From contig NZ_CYGX02000007.1 of the NCBI RefSeq assembly GCF_900019265.1, positions 81,039 to 115,464 of the forward strand: a stretch of DNA of 34,426 bases, written 5' to 3'. Below, piece by piece: positions 17,075 to 25,867 of this stretch. The notes under the pieces were generated by a model that made no database searches, had not been told where the DNA came from, and saw only the letters and a program-made list of their open reading frames with translations. The position numbers and the translations under genes are program-made. The DNA is from Paraburkholderia ribeironis. GTDB lineage: Bacteria; Pseudomonadota; Gammaproteobacteria; Burkholderiales; Burkholderiaceae. How positions within the stretch are numbered: position 1 is the first letter of the stretch; each line of letters opens with the position of its first letter.

Positions 17075-17880
17075 ATGAGGAACGCGTCTTCAGCTTGCGC
17101 AATCCGTGGTTCACATGGAGCGTGGGCGGCACGATCGCGATCGCCATCGTGGGGATACTGATCGGCTTCATCTGGTTGCCCTCGGCTAGCAGCGCGTTCG
17201 GCGACCTCGGCTTATGGGCGAAGATCTGCGGCGCGGCCGGCACGCCGTCGAGCTGGTACAGCGGCAACAATGCCGTCAGCCCGGTGCCGAGCGAGGTGGT
17301 CGTGTTGCCGCCGTCGGGACGGGTGCACGCCGATGCGGATTCGATCGGCCGTGGCGCGACGCTCGCGACGCAACACTGCTCGATGTGCCACGGCGTACTC
17401 GGCACAGTGCAGGTCACGGCGCCCGCGTTGGCCGGGCAATACGCCGATGTCATCTATAAAGAACTGCGTGACTACCAGACTGGGCAACGGCCAAGCGCGG
17501 TGATGCAGCCGATCATCGCGCCGCGCAGCGATCAGGATCTGCGCGATCTGGCGGCCTACTACGCATCGCTGACGCGAGCGCCCGCAGCGGAACCGCTGCC
17601 CGCCGGCGAGGGACCGGATGCGACCGCGGTGAAGCTGGCGATGCAGGGCGATCCACAGCGCAACATCCCGCCGTGCGCGGCCTGCCATGGACAGCTCGAT
17701 CGCAAAGGCGCGGCACCGTGGCTGGGCGGACAGTCTTCGATTTATCTCGCGGCGCAGATGCGTGCATTTGCTTCCGGCGCGCGGCACAACGACATCAATG
17801 AGCAGATGCGCATCGTGGCCCGGCAGATGACGCCGGAAGAGATAGATAGCATAGCCAAGTATTATTCGGCCATGCGGTAG
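17071..17880 (+). CDS. membrane-anchored diheme cytochrome c
   Basis: 269 residues. An uncleaved N-terminal TM anchor (about 17-36) is followed by two c-type domains with CSMCH at 103-107 and CAACH at 202-206. Segments such as ALAGQYADVIYKELRDYQTGQR are typical of c4/FixP-like diheme proteins. It is the last gene of the oxidase operon, starting in the ATGA overlap with subunit I, with GGAG about 8 nt upstream. It probably acts as the anchored electron donor to CuA, analogous to fused or anchored cytochromes in caa3 and cbb3 enzymes. The frame is open upstream to 16960, but only 17071 fits the operon and the protein. Confidence 0.9.
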   Translation: MNEERVFSLRNPWFTWSVGGTIAIAIVGILIGFIWLPSASSAFGDLGLWAKICGAAGTPSSWYSGNNAVSPVPSEVVVLPPSGRVHADADSIGRGATLATQHCSMCHGVLGTVQVTAPALAGQYADVIYKELRDYQTGQRPSAVMQPIIAPRSDQDLRDLAAYYASLTRAPAAEPLPAGEGPDATAVKLAMQGDPQRNIPPCAACHGQLDRKGAAPWLGGQSSIYLAAQMRAFASGARHNDINEQMRIVARQMTPEEIDSIAKYYSAMR

Positions 17881-17973
17881 GAGTCTGATGGCGTACGCGG
17901 CGCGGTCGTCCCGAAGACGGAAGACCTGAGACCTGAGATACAAGACGCCGCAACGCCCACATCATCATTGCGT

Positions 17974-19632
17974 TCAAGCTGCAGCGAACTCACCCGTCTC
18001 TTCCACTTTCGGCGCAACGACAGACGCGCCACGCCGCCCGGCAGACGCAGCGGCGAACCCTGCGGCACCGCTACCGCTTCCCGTCCGGAACACCGCCACC
18101 GCTGAGGACAGACGCCGCGCCTGCTCTTCCAGCGAGCTGGCCGCCGCCGCGGCCTGCTCGACCAGCGCGGCATTCTGCTGGGTCACCTCGTCCATCTGTG
18201 CGACCGCGAGGTTGACCTGATCGATTCCGCTGCTCTGTTCGATCGCGGCCGCCGCGATCTCGCCCATGATCGAACTCACGCGGGCAATCGCGCCGACGAT
18301 CTCGGTCATCGTCGACCCCGAGCGTTCGACCAATTGCGAGCCGGCCTGCACCCGTGCGGTCGATGCATCGATCAAGCCCTTGATCTCCTTGGCCGCCGCC
18401 GCGCTGCGCTGCGCCAACGAGCGCACCTCGCTCGCCACCACCGCGAAGCCGCGCCCCTGCTCGCCCGCACGCGCCGCTTCGACTGCCGCGTTCAAGGCGA
18501 GAATATTGGTCTGAAACGCGATCCCTTCGATCACGCCGACGATATCACCGATGCGCCGCGAGTCGTCGACGATGCCGTGCATCGTGCCCACGACCTGCCC
18601 GGTAAGTTCGCCGCCCTGGGCAGCCAGGCTCGACGCGCCCTGCGCGAGCGAACTCGCCTGCTTCGCATTGTCCGCCGTCTGTTTGACCGTCGAGGTCAGC
18701 TGTTCGATGCTCGCCGCCGTCTCCTCGAGGGAAGCAGCCTGCTCCTCGGTACGTTGCGACAGGTCGGCATTGCCCGCCGCGATCTCGCTCACGCCGGTGT
18801 CGATCGATTCCGTGCCTTGACGCACGGTACTCACCGTCGCGATCAGCGAGTCCTGCATCTTGCGCAAGGCGGCCGCGAGACGCCCCATTTCATTGTCGCT
18901 GGTCACGTCGATCCGGCTCGTCAAGTCGCCGTTGGCGATCCGCTGAAACTGCGCGATGGTCGCGTCGACCGGACTGACGATCGCACGAACGAGCACCACG
19001 CGACCAAGCCACGAGCCGAGCAACGACACCACGATACCGACCGCCACCGCAATGGAGATCGCGTAGAACAGATCCTGTGCATCCTGATAGCGCAATGCGG
19101 CGTGGTCGAGCTGCCATTGTTCGAGCGCGAGCATCGCCTTTTCGTACGCGCTGTAGAGCGACGGCAGCTTGTGCGCCTGCAACTGCTGGAATGCATTCTT
19201 GTCGCCCGACTTGAGCGCAGCCAGCGCCGGATCGACACCCTCGTTCAGGAAGATGTCTCGTTTGGCCTGCATGTCCTTGATCAGACGCTGCTCGTCGGCA
19301 TCGGTGCTGGCGCGGCTCAGATAGTGGGCAAGCCGATCGTTGGACGCCTTCTGATACTGGTCGAAGCGCTTGAGCACGGCATTCGCGCCATCCTGATCGC
19401 TCAGTTCGACCAGCGATGCATACGTCGCGAGCGCCAGACGCAGGCGCAACAGTTGTCCGGCGCTGCCTTCGAGGTCGGCTACCGCGGGTGTGTCGATGGT
19501 GTACATCTGCTGCAGCGACGCGTTGCTGGCACGCAGCGACAGCAGGCCGGCGGCGGCGCCGAGCAGCAGCACCACGCCGAAGAACGCGATCATCAGGGTA
19601 AGACTGGTGCGAATCGACAGATTTCTCAACAT
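17974..19632 (-). CDS. methyl-accepting chemotaxis protein
   Basis: 552-residue inner-membrane chemoreceptor. TM1 is at about 11-31, followed by a four-helix-bundle periplasmic sensor (about 32-190), TM2 (about 192-212), HAMP (about 213-265) and a long cytoplasmic coiled coil. The conserved hairpin tip is present ([20 protein letters not shown]), as are methylation-type [13 protein letters not shown] helices. The C-terminus (EETGEFAAA) lacks the NWETF-like CheR/CheB tether. The ATG at 19632 has GGAG about 11 nt upstream; the open frame extends to 19701, but TM1 placement favours 19632. Expression should depend on FliA through the promoter at 19761-19787. The ligand is unknown. Confidence 0.92.
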   Translation of the reverse strand: MLRNLSIRTSLTLMIAFFGVVLLLGAAAGLLSLRASNASLQQMYTIDTPAVADLEGSAGQLLRLRLALATYASLVELSDQDGANAVLKRFDQYQKASNDRLAHYLSRASTDADEQRLIKDMQAKRDIFLNEGVDPALAALKSGDKNAFQQLQAHKLPSLYSAYEKAMLALEQWQLDHAALRYQDAQDLFYAISIAVAVGIVVSLLGSWLGRVVLVRAIVSPVDATIAQFQRIANGDLTSRIDVTSDNEMGRLAAALRKMQDSLIATVSTVRQGTESIDTGVSEIAAGNADLSQRTEEQAASLEETAASIEQLTSTVKQTADNAKQASSLAQGASSLAAQGGELTGQVVGTMHGIVDDSRRIGDIVGVIEGIAFQTNILALNAAVEAARAGEQGRGFAVVASEVRSLAQRSAAAAKEIKGLIDASTARVQAGSQLVERSGSTMTEIVGAIARVSSIMGEIAAAAIEQSSGIDQVNLAVAQMDEVTQQNAALVEQAAAAASSLEEQARRLSSAVAVFRTGSGSGAAGFAAASAGRRGASVVAPKVEETGEFAAA

Positions 19633-19760
19633 CGGGCTTGTCTCCAGGGGCTGCCTGACCGAATGTTCAGTAACGGCCTCGGCCACGCGCGCTGCGCCCA
19701 AACCCTTTCGGCCAGGTTCGCAACTGTGTGTTAAAAATTAAGCGAACACCACATAAAGGG

Positions 19761-19787
19761 ACTACGGCGGGATCGCAGAAAACTTTA
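19761..19787 (-). promoter_or_regulatory. sigma-28 (FliA) flagellar promoter
   Basis: On the minus strand TAAAGTTT (19787-19780) is followed by exactly 11 nt and then GCCGTAGT (19768-19761). The enterobacterial FliA consensus is TAAAGTTT-N11-GCCGATAA, so the -35 is perfect and the GCCG core of the -10 is intact. It lies about 130 bp upstream of the chemoreceptor start and points towards it, consistent with co-expression of the receptor with flagellar genes. Confidence 0.82.
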
Positions 19788-19935
19788 TGGTGATCGCGCA
19801 GATGCCTGCGATACCTCAATATCTGGAAATCGGCGTCACGCCATTTACGCGCCCGTGCTTTTGCGAGACTCCTTGGGTTTCCGCTGTGCTGCGGCTGATG
19901 GAAAGTGGCGGGGCATGTGTCTTCGGAGCATTGCC

Positions 19936-20736
19936 ATGTCGGAAGTCGGTTCGGCTCTTCTGGTGTTCGCCTTGTTGCTAATAGCGACTGGCCTCGGCGT
20001 GGCGGTGCGGCCGCTTCTGCCCGAAGAGCACAAGGCGCACGAAACCGTGCAGCTCGTTCAGCTGGTGATCGGCATGCTGGTGACGTTTGCCGCGTTGGTG
20101 CTCGGGCTGATGACGGCATCCGCGAAGTCGAGCTTCGATACCGCCTCGAACGATCTGCGCAGCTACGCGGCCAAACTGATCGAATTCGATACCACCATGC
20201 GGGAATTGGGCAGCGAGACCGACGAAGCCCGCCGCCTGCTGCGCCAGTACACGGCGGCGGCAATCGCGTCGACGTGGCCGCGCGAGCCGGCGCCCAGCGG
20301 GGACTATCCGCGGGATCTCGGCCCGTCGACCGATCCGCAGAAGCTCGAAAACGCGCAGCTCGGCGACATGCTGACAGCGGTGGGACGGCAGTTGCGGCAA
20401 CTGCGCACGCATGATTCGTTACAGCAGCGCGCGCTCGAAGACGCGTTGACGCAATACCGCCGGGTCGTGGATGCGCGATGGAAGATCATCGAAGAAGCGC
20501 ACAGTTCGATTTCGCGGCCCTTCCTCAAGACGCTGACGTTCTGGCTGTGCGTGATCTTTCTGAGCTTCGGATTGATCGCGCCGCGCAACACGCTGGCGCT
20601 CGTCACGATCACACTGGGCGCGGTGTCGATTGCTTCGGCGGTCTACGTGATCGTCGATCTGGATACGCCGTTTTCGGGGCCCATCGTGGTCGACAGTTCG
20701 CCGATGAGGGACGCGCTCACGCATCTGCGACGGTGA
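19936..20736 (+). CDS. DUF4239-family membrane protein
   Basis: 266 residues. Two N-terminal hydrophobic helices (about 6-26 and 42-66) and two near the C-terminus (about 197-240) flank a long amphipathic, partly coiled middle (about 70-190). This layout and the text (LVIGMLVTFAALVLGLMTASAKSSFD; RPFLKTLTFWLCVIFLSFGL; DLDTPFSGPI near the end) fit the DUF4239 family, which is distantly related to bestrophin-like channels. The biochemical role is unknown. The ATG at 19936 has GGAG 9 nt upstream; the frame is open to 19855. It is divergent from the chemoreceptor and appears monocistronic. Confidence 0.8.
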   Translation: MSEVGSALLVFALLLIATGLGVAVRPLLPEEHKAHETVQLVQLVIGMLVTFAALVLGLMTASAKSSFDTASNDLRSYAAKLIEFDTTMRELGSETDEARRLLRQYTAAAIASTWPREPAPSGDYPRDLGPSTDPQKLENAQLGDMLTAVGRQLRQLRTHDSLQQRALEDALTQYRRVVDARWKIIEEAHSSISRPFLKTLTFWLCVIFLSFGLIAPRNTLALVTITLGAVSIASAVYVIVDLDTPFSGPIVVDSSPMRDALTHLRR

Positions 20737-20951
20737 GCGCGCGAATGCGTTGGCGAAACGCGGTGTGGCGGCATCGAACATACTTCGTTCTGCCAACCTT
20801 GCTAACATAACCGATGCCAGCATTCGCGAGCCTGCCTTCAGAACACTCCTTGCCTCTTTAACAACATTTAACCGGGATAGGCAGGTATTCGCTGCTGGAA
20901 TCCATGATCATTGATGGACCGGTCTGGTGAGGACTCCACTGGAGACGCAGC

Positions 20952-21848
20952 GTGCGATTGAGACACATTGAGGTACTGCTTGCGATCATGCGGGCAGGAA
21001 CGATATCCAAGGCGGCCGAACTGTTGTGCATTTCGCAACCGGCCATGAGCAAGGCTTTGGCCCAAACCGAGCGCAGTCTGGGATTTCCGTTGTTCAAACG
21101 CGCTCACGGCCGGCTCGTGCCAACGCGTGAAGCTGAAATCCTCTTCGCCGAATCCCACAAGCTCCAGTCGGATATCGACAGCCTTCGAAGCCTTGCACGG
21201 AACCTGGCATCCCAGCCCCAGGGATATCTGCGCGTCGGTTGTCTGCCGAGTCTGGGCGTGAGCCTGATTCCCGAGGTGGTACAGCAGTTCCATATCTCAC
21301 GGCCCGAGGTTTCACTCAGAATTCAAACCCGGCATACGACCGAACTGATAACGGCCCTTTTCACAAGGGATCTCGATATCGGAGTCGCGGTCGAACCGCC
21401 CATGAGGCCAGGAGTCACAGCGATCGAGCTGGGCCGCACTGCGCTGGTGTGCGTCGGACCGCCGGAGGACACCAGCCCGGAACCCATCGAGATGGCGGAG
21501 GTGGTCACGCGCAACTGGATCAGCATCGGCAGTGTTGATCCGCTTGGCGAGTTCATTCGACGGGAGCTTGAAACGTTGGGCCTGGACGGACACGTTGCCT
21601 CTATCGAAGCCCAGACCTGGTACGTTGCGCGCGCTCTCGCCGCACGGGGAATCGGCCTGACGTTAATCGATGAACTGAGCGCACGCACAGGCGCGGACCG
21701 CGTGTCGATCCGGCCCGTTCTGCCATCCCTGTCCATTGGTGTATATGCGCTCTGGCGCGACGGTGAGTTGGAATCCCAGGTAGGGAAGGCGTTTGTCGAA
21801 GTGTTGCGAGCGTCCGTTGCGAACTTGGGTGGAAGCGTTACTTCGTGA
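20952..21848 (+). CDS. LysR-family transcriptional regulator
   Basis: 298 residues from a GTG start with GGAG 7 nt upstream. The winged HTH (about 1-60; LRHIEVLLAIMRAGTISKAAELLCISQPAMSKALAQTE) is followed by a substrate-binding domain (about 85-290). It lies 129 bp upstream of the FAD oxidoreductase gene on the same strand, followed by the binding-protein gene, so it is the likely local regulator of this amine/amino-acid cluster. The inducer is unknown. Confidence 0.9.
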   Translation: MRLRHIEVLLAIMRAGTISKAAELLCISQPAMSKALAQTERSLGFPLFKRAHGRLVPTREAEILFAESHKLQSDIDSLRSLARNLASQPQGYLRVGCLPSLGVSLIPEVVQQFHISRPEVSLRIQTRHTTELITALFTRDLDIGVAVEPPMRPGVTAIELGRTALVCVGPPEDTSPEPIEMAEVVTRNWISIGSVDPLGEFIRRELETLGLDGHVASIEAQTWYVARALAARGIGLTLIDELSARTGADRVSIRPVLPSLSIGVYALWRDGELESQVGKAFVEVLRASVANLGGSVTS

Positions 21849-21977
21849 CGGGCGCAGGTGGGTTTGAGTGGCGCATAACGCGGAGTTATACCCTCACAAC
21901 TCAATTCATTTGCTGCGAGATGGTTGCGGCCGCACACTTTGGACAGTTACGGATCCCCAGGGAAAGGCTGGTCGCTT

Positions 21978-23228
21978 ATGCGGGTATGTATCGTTGGTGC
22001 GGGCGTTGTTGGCTTGACCGGAGCGTATTTTCTCGCTCGCGAGGGCCATGACGTGACGGTTCTGGAGAGTGGGGAGGACGTTGCGCTCGGGGCCAGCTTT
22101 GCGAATGGTGCACAGCTCAGCTACAGCTACGTTGCTCCGCTTGCTGATCCTTCCGTGCTGCCGCATCTGCCGGCCTGGCTGCTCAGCAGTGACTCGGCGC
22201 TGCGATATGTTCCCCGCCCCGACGCCAGGCAGTGGCGCTGGTGTCTGGCGTTTCTGCGGGCGTGTCGCGCGGCGACGAGCAACAGGACTGCCCTGGAACT
22301 GCTGCAGCTTGGCGCTCTGAGCCGCGAAGCGTTGTACGACCTCGTCGAGCGGGAGTCAATCCGATTCGATCATGTGCAGAACGGAAAGCTCGTCGTCTAC
22401 CGTGATGCCCACGCATTCGGGCTCGCGCGCAAGAAAACCGAGCTTCTGGCAAGGGGTGGAGCCAGTCAGTCGGCACTCGACCGCGACGGATGTCTTGCGG
22501 TTGAGCCGTCACTTGAGTTCGCGAGTGCGACGATTGTCGGCGGCATTCATACACCATCCGAAGAAGCGGGCGATTGCCTGCGGTTTTGCAGGGAGCTCAC
22601 GAATGTGCTGCGGGATCGCTATGGCGTCAGGATCCATACTGGCGCCAGGGTGTTGGGGTGGGCCAGACAAGGACGGCGGGTTGTCGCCGCGCAGATCGCC
22701 GGGGACGATGTTCGCGCAGATGCATTTGTTCTTTCGGCGGGCACGGACAGTGCGAACCTGGCTGAAAAGCTCGGCTTACGCCTGCCCGTCTATCCGTTGA
22801 CGGGTTACAGCCTTTCCGCGGCCGTCATTCCAGACCGCGCACCAGGCATCAATGTCACGGACCTGCACCGGAAGATCGTGTATGCGCGACTGGGAGAACA
22901 GTTGCGCGTAGCCGGCATGGTGGAAATTACGGGCGCCGATGAGTCACGACGTGATGCGCGGCTCGCAACGCTGATCCGTCACGTGAAGGAAGTCTTCCCC
23001 TTTGCCGCGGACTATGCCAGCGCACAGACCTGGTGTGGTCACCGGCCAGCGACACCCGACAGCAAACCTCTCGTCGGCGCTACACCGTACAGCAACTTCT
23101 GGTTGAACACAGGGCATGGTGCGCTGGGCTTCACGCTCGCGTGCGGAACCGCCCGACTGCTGGTTGAGGCGCTGCATGGTCGCCGAACGGCGGTTGATGG
23201 CGGCGCCTACGCATTGAGTCGGTTGTAG
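21978..23228 (+). CDS. D-amino acid dehydrogenase-like FAD oxidoreductase (DadA type)
   Basis: 416-residue member of the DAO/DadA flavoprotein family, expected to oxidise a D-amino acid or secondary amine to the oxo/imino acid and pass electrons to the respiratory chain. The Rossmann FAD motif GAGVVGLTGAYFLAREGHDVTVLE lies near the N-terminus (about 6-29). DadA-like features include ANGAQLSYSYVAPLADPSV (about 39-57) and the C-terminal GHGALGFTLACGTARLL. The start at 21978 puts the nucleotide fold at the N-terminus; GAAAGG lies upstream. The frame is open to 21924. The adjacent binding protein and deacetylase suggest the substrate is released from an acylated precursor. Confidence 0.87.
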   Translation: MRVCIVGAGVVGLTGAYFLAREGHDVTVLESGEDVALGASFANGAQLSYSYVAPLADPSVLPHLPAWLLSSDSALRYVPRPDARQWRWCLAFLRACRAATSNRTALELLQLGALSREALYDLVERESIRFDHVQNGKLVVYRDAHAFGLARKKTELLARGGASQSALDRDGCLAVEPSLEFASATIVGGIHTPSEEAGDCLRFCRELTNVLRDRYGVRIHTGARVLGWARQGRRVVAAQIAGDDVRADAFVLSAGTDSANLAEKLGLRLPVYPLTGYSLSAAVIPDRAPGINVTDLHRKIVYARLGEQLRVAGMVEITGADESRRDARLATLIRHVKEVFPFAADYASAQTWCGHRPATPDSKPLVGATPYSNFWLNTGHGALGFTLACGTARLLVEALHGRRTAVDGGAYALSRL

Positions 23229-23272
23229 CAGGACAAGGAAGTAAGCCTTTTCGCAGGGTGAAATAAGCTGAT

Positions 23273-23289
23273 CGACGCACGGTGCGTCG
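23273..23289. promoter_or_regulatory. 17-bp perfect palindrome before the binding-protein gene
   Basis: CGACGCAC-G-GTGCGTCG: two 8-bp perfect arms around one base, 23 bp upstream of the ATG of the substrate-binding protein. The arms have no room for a hairpin loop, so a protein operator is more likely than an RNA stem. The regulator is not identified. Confidence 0.5.
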
Positions 23290-23312
23290 CTACATCAAAC
23301 CATGGAGACACT

Positions 23313-24209
23313 ATGAAACATCTGGCAACGCTGTCGGCGATTGTGACGGGATGCGCGCTGTTTGCCAACGCACAGGCACAGGATACGAGCGCCACGCTGC
23401 AAAAAATCCGGGATACCGGAGTCATCTCGCTTGGCATACGGGAATCGTCGGTGCCGTTTTCCTACTACGATAATCAGCAGCACACGATCGGCTACTCGCA
23501 GGACATTGCGCTGCGGATCGTCGACGAAGTCAAAAAGGAACTGAAGCTGAGCAAGCTGACCGTCAAGGAAACGCCGATTACTTCGCAGAACCGCATTCCT
23601 CTGGTTCAGAACGGCACGATCGACATCGAGTGTGGCTCGACGACTCACACCCGGGAGCGTGACAACCAGGTCGCCTTCACCAACAGTTTCTTCCAGTATG
23701 GCGTTCGCCTCATCACGAGGAAGGACTCCGGCGTGAAGGACTTCTCCGATCTCGCGGGCAAGACGGTGGTCACCACGGCGGGCACGTCAGAAGACCGTCT
23801 GCTGCGTGAGATGAACAATGCGAAGAAGATGAACATGCAGCTCATTTTCGCCAAGGACCATGCGGAGTCGTTTCTTGTCCTGAAGACTGGTCGGGCAGCC
23901 GCCTATGTGAATGACGAGCCGCTTCTGTACGGCGCGAGGGCGAGAGAGCAGGACCCGCAGGACTACGTGATCACTGGCACGCCGCCGATGTCCGAGGCCT
24001 ACGGCTGCATGGTGCGCAAGGATGACCCCGTCTTCAAGAAGCTCGCCGACCGCGTGATTGCCGACATGCAAACTTCGGGCGAGACGGCGCGACTCTACAC
24101 GAAGTGGTTTACCCAACCGATTCCACCCAAGGGATTCAACCTCGACTACCCGCTTTCTGCGGAGAACAAGGCGCTGTTTGCGCATCCGAACGATCAGGCG
24201 CTTGACTGA
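23313..24209 (+). CDS. periplasmic amino-acid substrate-binding protein (GltI-like)
   Basis: 298 residues, with a signal peptide (MKHLATLSAIVTGCALFANAQA, cleavage near 22) and a single SBP_bac_3 domain. The body resembles glutamate/aspartate binding proteins: SVPFSYYD near the start, the IPLVQNGTIDIECGSTTHTRER segment and the AYVNDEPLLYG hinge. It should deliver an amino acid-like ligand to an ABC permease, but no permease or ATPase gene is present here, so it must share one or act as a receptor partner. GGAG lies 5 nt before the ATG. It follows the DadA-like gene by 84 bp on the same strand. Confidence 0.9.
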   Translation: MKHLATLSAIVTGCALFANAQAQDTSATLQKIRDTGVISLGIRESSVPFSYYDNQQHTIGYSQDIALRIVDEVKKELKLSKLTVKETPITSQNRIPLVQNGTIDIECGSTTHTRERDNQVAFTNSFFQYGVRLITRKDSGVKDFSDLAGKTVVTTAGTSEDRLLREMNNAKKMNMQLIFAKDHAESFLVLKTGRAAAYVNDEPLLYGARAREQDPQDYVITGTPPMSEAYGCMVRKDDPVFKKLADRVIADMQTSGETARLYTKWFTQPIPPKGFNLDYPLSAENKALFAHPNDQALD

Positions 24210-24272
24210 CTGATCTCCGGCACGACGAAGAGCAGGTACGTCGTGCAGGGCGCTGCGGTCCCTGCAGTTCGC

Positions 24273-24410
24273 TGTGGTTCTTCGACCACACCGCAAGCCG
24301 CTGCGCCCGCCTCGAATAGTCCGGTGGCACAAACGCAACGTGCATGTACCCTGACGAAGGCCCAAGCGGACTCCAGAAAGTGAAAGACCAGCTTCGGCAA
24401 TGGAAGCTGG
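24273..24410. other. convergent intergenic region with two hairpins
   Basis: Between the convergent binding-protein and deacetylase genes are two perfect inverted repeats: TGTGGT-6 nt-ACCACA (24273-24290) and CCAGCTTC-7 nt-GAAGCTGG (24388-24410). Neither is followed by a T tract on either strand. They could be bidirectional stem-loops that stabilise or end transcripts. No gene is visible in the 219-bp gap. Confidence 0.5.
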
Positions 24411-24428
24411 CCCCGCGCGGATCGATCG

Positions 24429-25538
24429 CTAGAATCCGAAGGAGAGTGCCATCTCGTCAATGAGTGCCCGCTGGAAGGCAGCGAAGCGCTCGTTGGGCTG
24501 TTGCGCCATCACCAGATCACGCAACGGATCCGCAACCAAGCCGGCCTCGCCCGCGAGTTCTTCCACAATCGCGTGCCCGCAGAAAGGGACATACGCCTCG
24601 GAATATCCGCCTTCGTGAACCACGACCAGGCGTCCGTTGCTGTGACGGTTTGCCATGTCCATCATCATCCGCGTCATCTCGCGGTACGTGTCCGTGAGCA
24701 GCATCATCCGCGCGAGCGGGTCGACGAAACTGGCGTCGAGACCGCTGGCGACGATGATCAGTTCCGGTTTGAATGAATCCAGCGCCGGAACCACGATGCG
24801 CTTCATGGCGTAGAGGTACGTGTCGTGGCCGCCACCCGGCTGCAACGGGATGTTGATGTTATAGCCAAGGCCCTTTCCTTCGCCGCGGTCTTCCGCGCCG
24901 CTATAGCCAGGCGGGAAACAGCGGTCCTGATGCAGGGAGATCGTGAGCACGTCGTCGCGGCCATAATAGATGGTCTGTGTACCATTGCCATGGTGCACAT
25001 CCCAATCGACAACGGCCACCCGCGAAACGCCAAATTTCTCCTTTGCCGCCTCGATCGCGATCGGGATGTTCGCGAGCACGCAGAATCCCATCGGCCGGTC
25101 GGGCAGGCAATGATGGCCCGGCGGGCGCGACAGCGAAAAGGCGTTGCGGGCGGTGCCGGCCAGCACCTGCGCGACTGCCGCCTTGGCAAGGCCGGCCGAG
25201 ATCGCGGCAATCTCGTAACTTCCATGACCGAACGGCGCAAAGTCACCCAGATCGCCGCCGGCGGCATCACTCAGTTCCTTGAACGATCTGATGTAGTTCA
25301 CGGTGTGCACCCGCAGAAGATCCTCCTCCGTAGCGGGCTGCGCACTTTGCATGTCTAGCCTGGCTGACAGACCCGATGCACAAACCAGCGACAGCAGCCG
25401 GCGCTTCGAGTCGGGGGACTCCGCGTAGCTGGCACTGTTAGGTGGTTGTACAAACCCTCCGACGGGCAGGATCAGGACCTGTTGCCCGCCTGTATGCCAG
25501 AAGGTTCGTTCGTCTGTCATAAATGCCGTCCTGCTCAT
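24429..25538 (-). CDS. class II histone deacetylase-like amidohydrolase (HDAH type)
   Basis: 369-residue zinc hydrolase of the arginase/deacetylase fold that removes acyl groups from acylated amines. The catalytic set is complete: H142-H143 (RPPGHH), zinc ligands D180 and H182 (DWDVHHGNGTQ) and D268 (ASGLDAS), and transition-state Y312 (EGGYS). These positions and the length coincide with those I recall for the bacterial HDAH enzyme, so the fold call is strong. In bacteria the substrate is likely a small acetylated polyamine or amino compound, not histone. It lies downstream of the small membrane protein and porin on the same strand. An internal ATG at codon 7 is an alternative start. Confidence 0.93.
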   Translation of the reverse strand: MSRTAFMTDERTFWHTGGQQVLILPVGGFVQPPNSASYAESPDSKRRLLSLVCASGLSARLDMQSAQPATEEDLLRVHTVNYIRSFKELSDAAGGDLGDFAPFGHGSYEIAAISAGLAKAAVAQVLAGTARNAFSLSRPPGHHCLPDRPMGFCVLANIPIAIEAAKEKFGVSRVAVVDWDVHHGNGTQTIYYGRDDVLTISLHQDRCFPPGYSGAEDRGEGKGLGYNINIPLQPGGGHDTYLYAMKRIVVPALDSFKPELIIVASGLDASFVDPLARMMLLTDTYREMTRMMMDMANRHSNGRLVVVHEGGYSEAYVPFCGHAIVEELAGEAGLVADPLRDLVMAQQPNERFAAFQRALIDEMALSFGF

Positions 25539-25584
25539 GCTCGTCTCCTGATGTGGTATGTGAATTACGTGGAACGTGCCGGTG

Positions 25585-25806
25585 TCACGTACGGGTAACC
25601 GGTGAGGTGCGCCGGATCATCAGCAGGAGGCACACCAACGACCCAATGGTCAATGCGATGGCACTCAACTGCCCCGCTACTGCAGGCGCGACAAGCAGTA
25701 TCAATGGCGTGATTGCAGCAAAGACAACCAGTGCCATCATGGTACTGAAAGGAATTTCGACAGGCTGCACAGCTTCGGACAGGATGTCCGTTGACATGAC
25801 TTTCAT
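25585..25806 (-). CDS. small two-TM membrane protein
   Basis: 73 residues with two hydrophobic helices (about 20-42 and 46-64), a short polar N-terminus and a basic C-terminal tail (RRTSPVTRT). GAGG lies 8 nt before the ATG. It sits between the porin and deacetylase genes on the same strand, 46 bp before the latter, so it is probably part of one transcript. No family recognised; it could be an accessory transport or membrane-localisation factor. Confidence 0.6.
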   Translation of the reverse strand: MKVMSTDILSEAVQPVEIPFSTMMALVVFAAITPLILLVAPAVAGQLSAIALTIGSLVCLLLMIRRTSPVTRT

Positions 25807-25867
25807 GGCGGTGACCTCGAATTCGTGAAGATGGTGGCAAGCACCCAGTCAACCCGGAAGACAGGGA

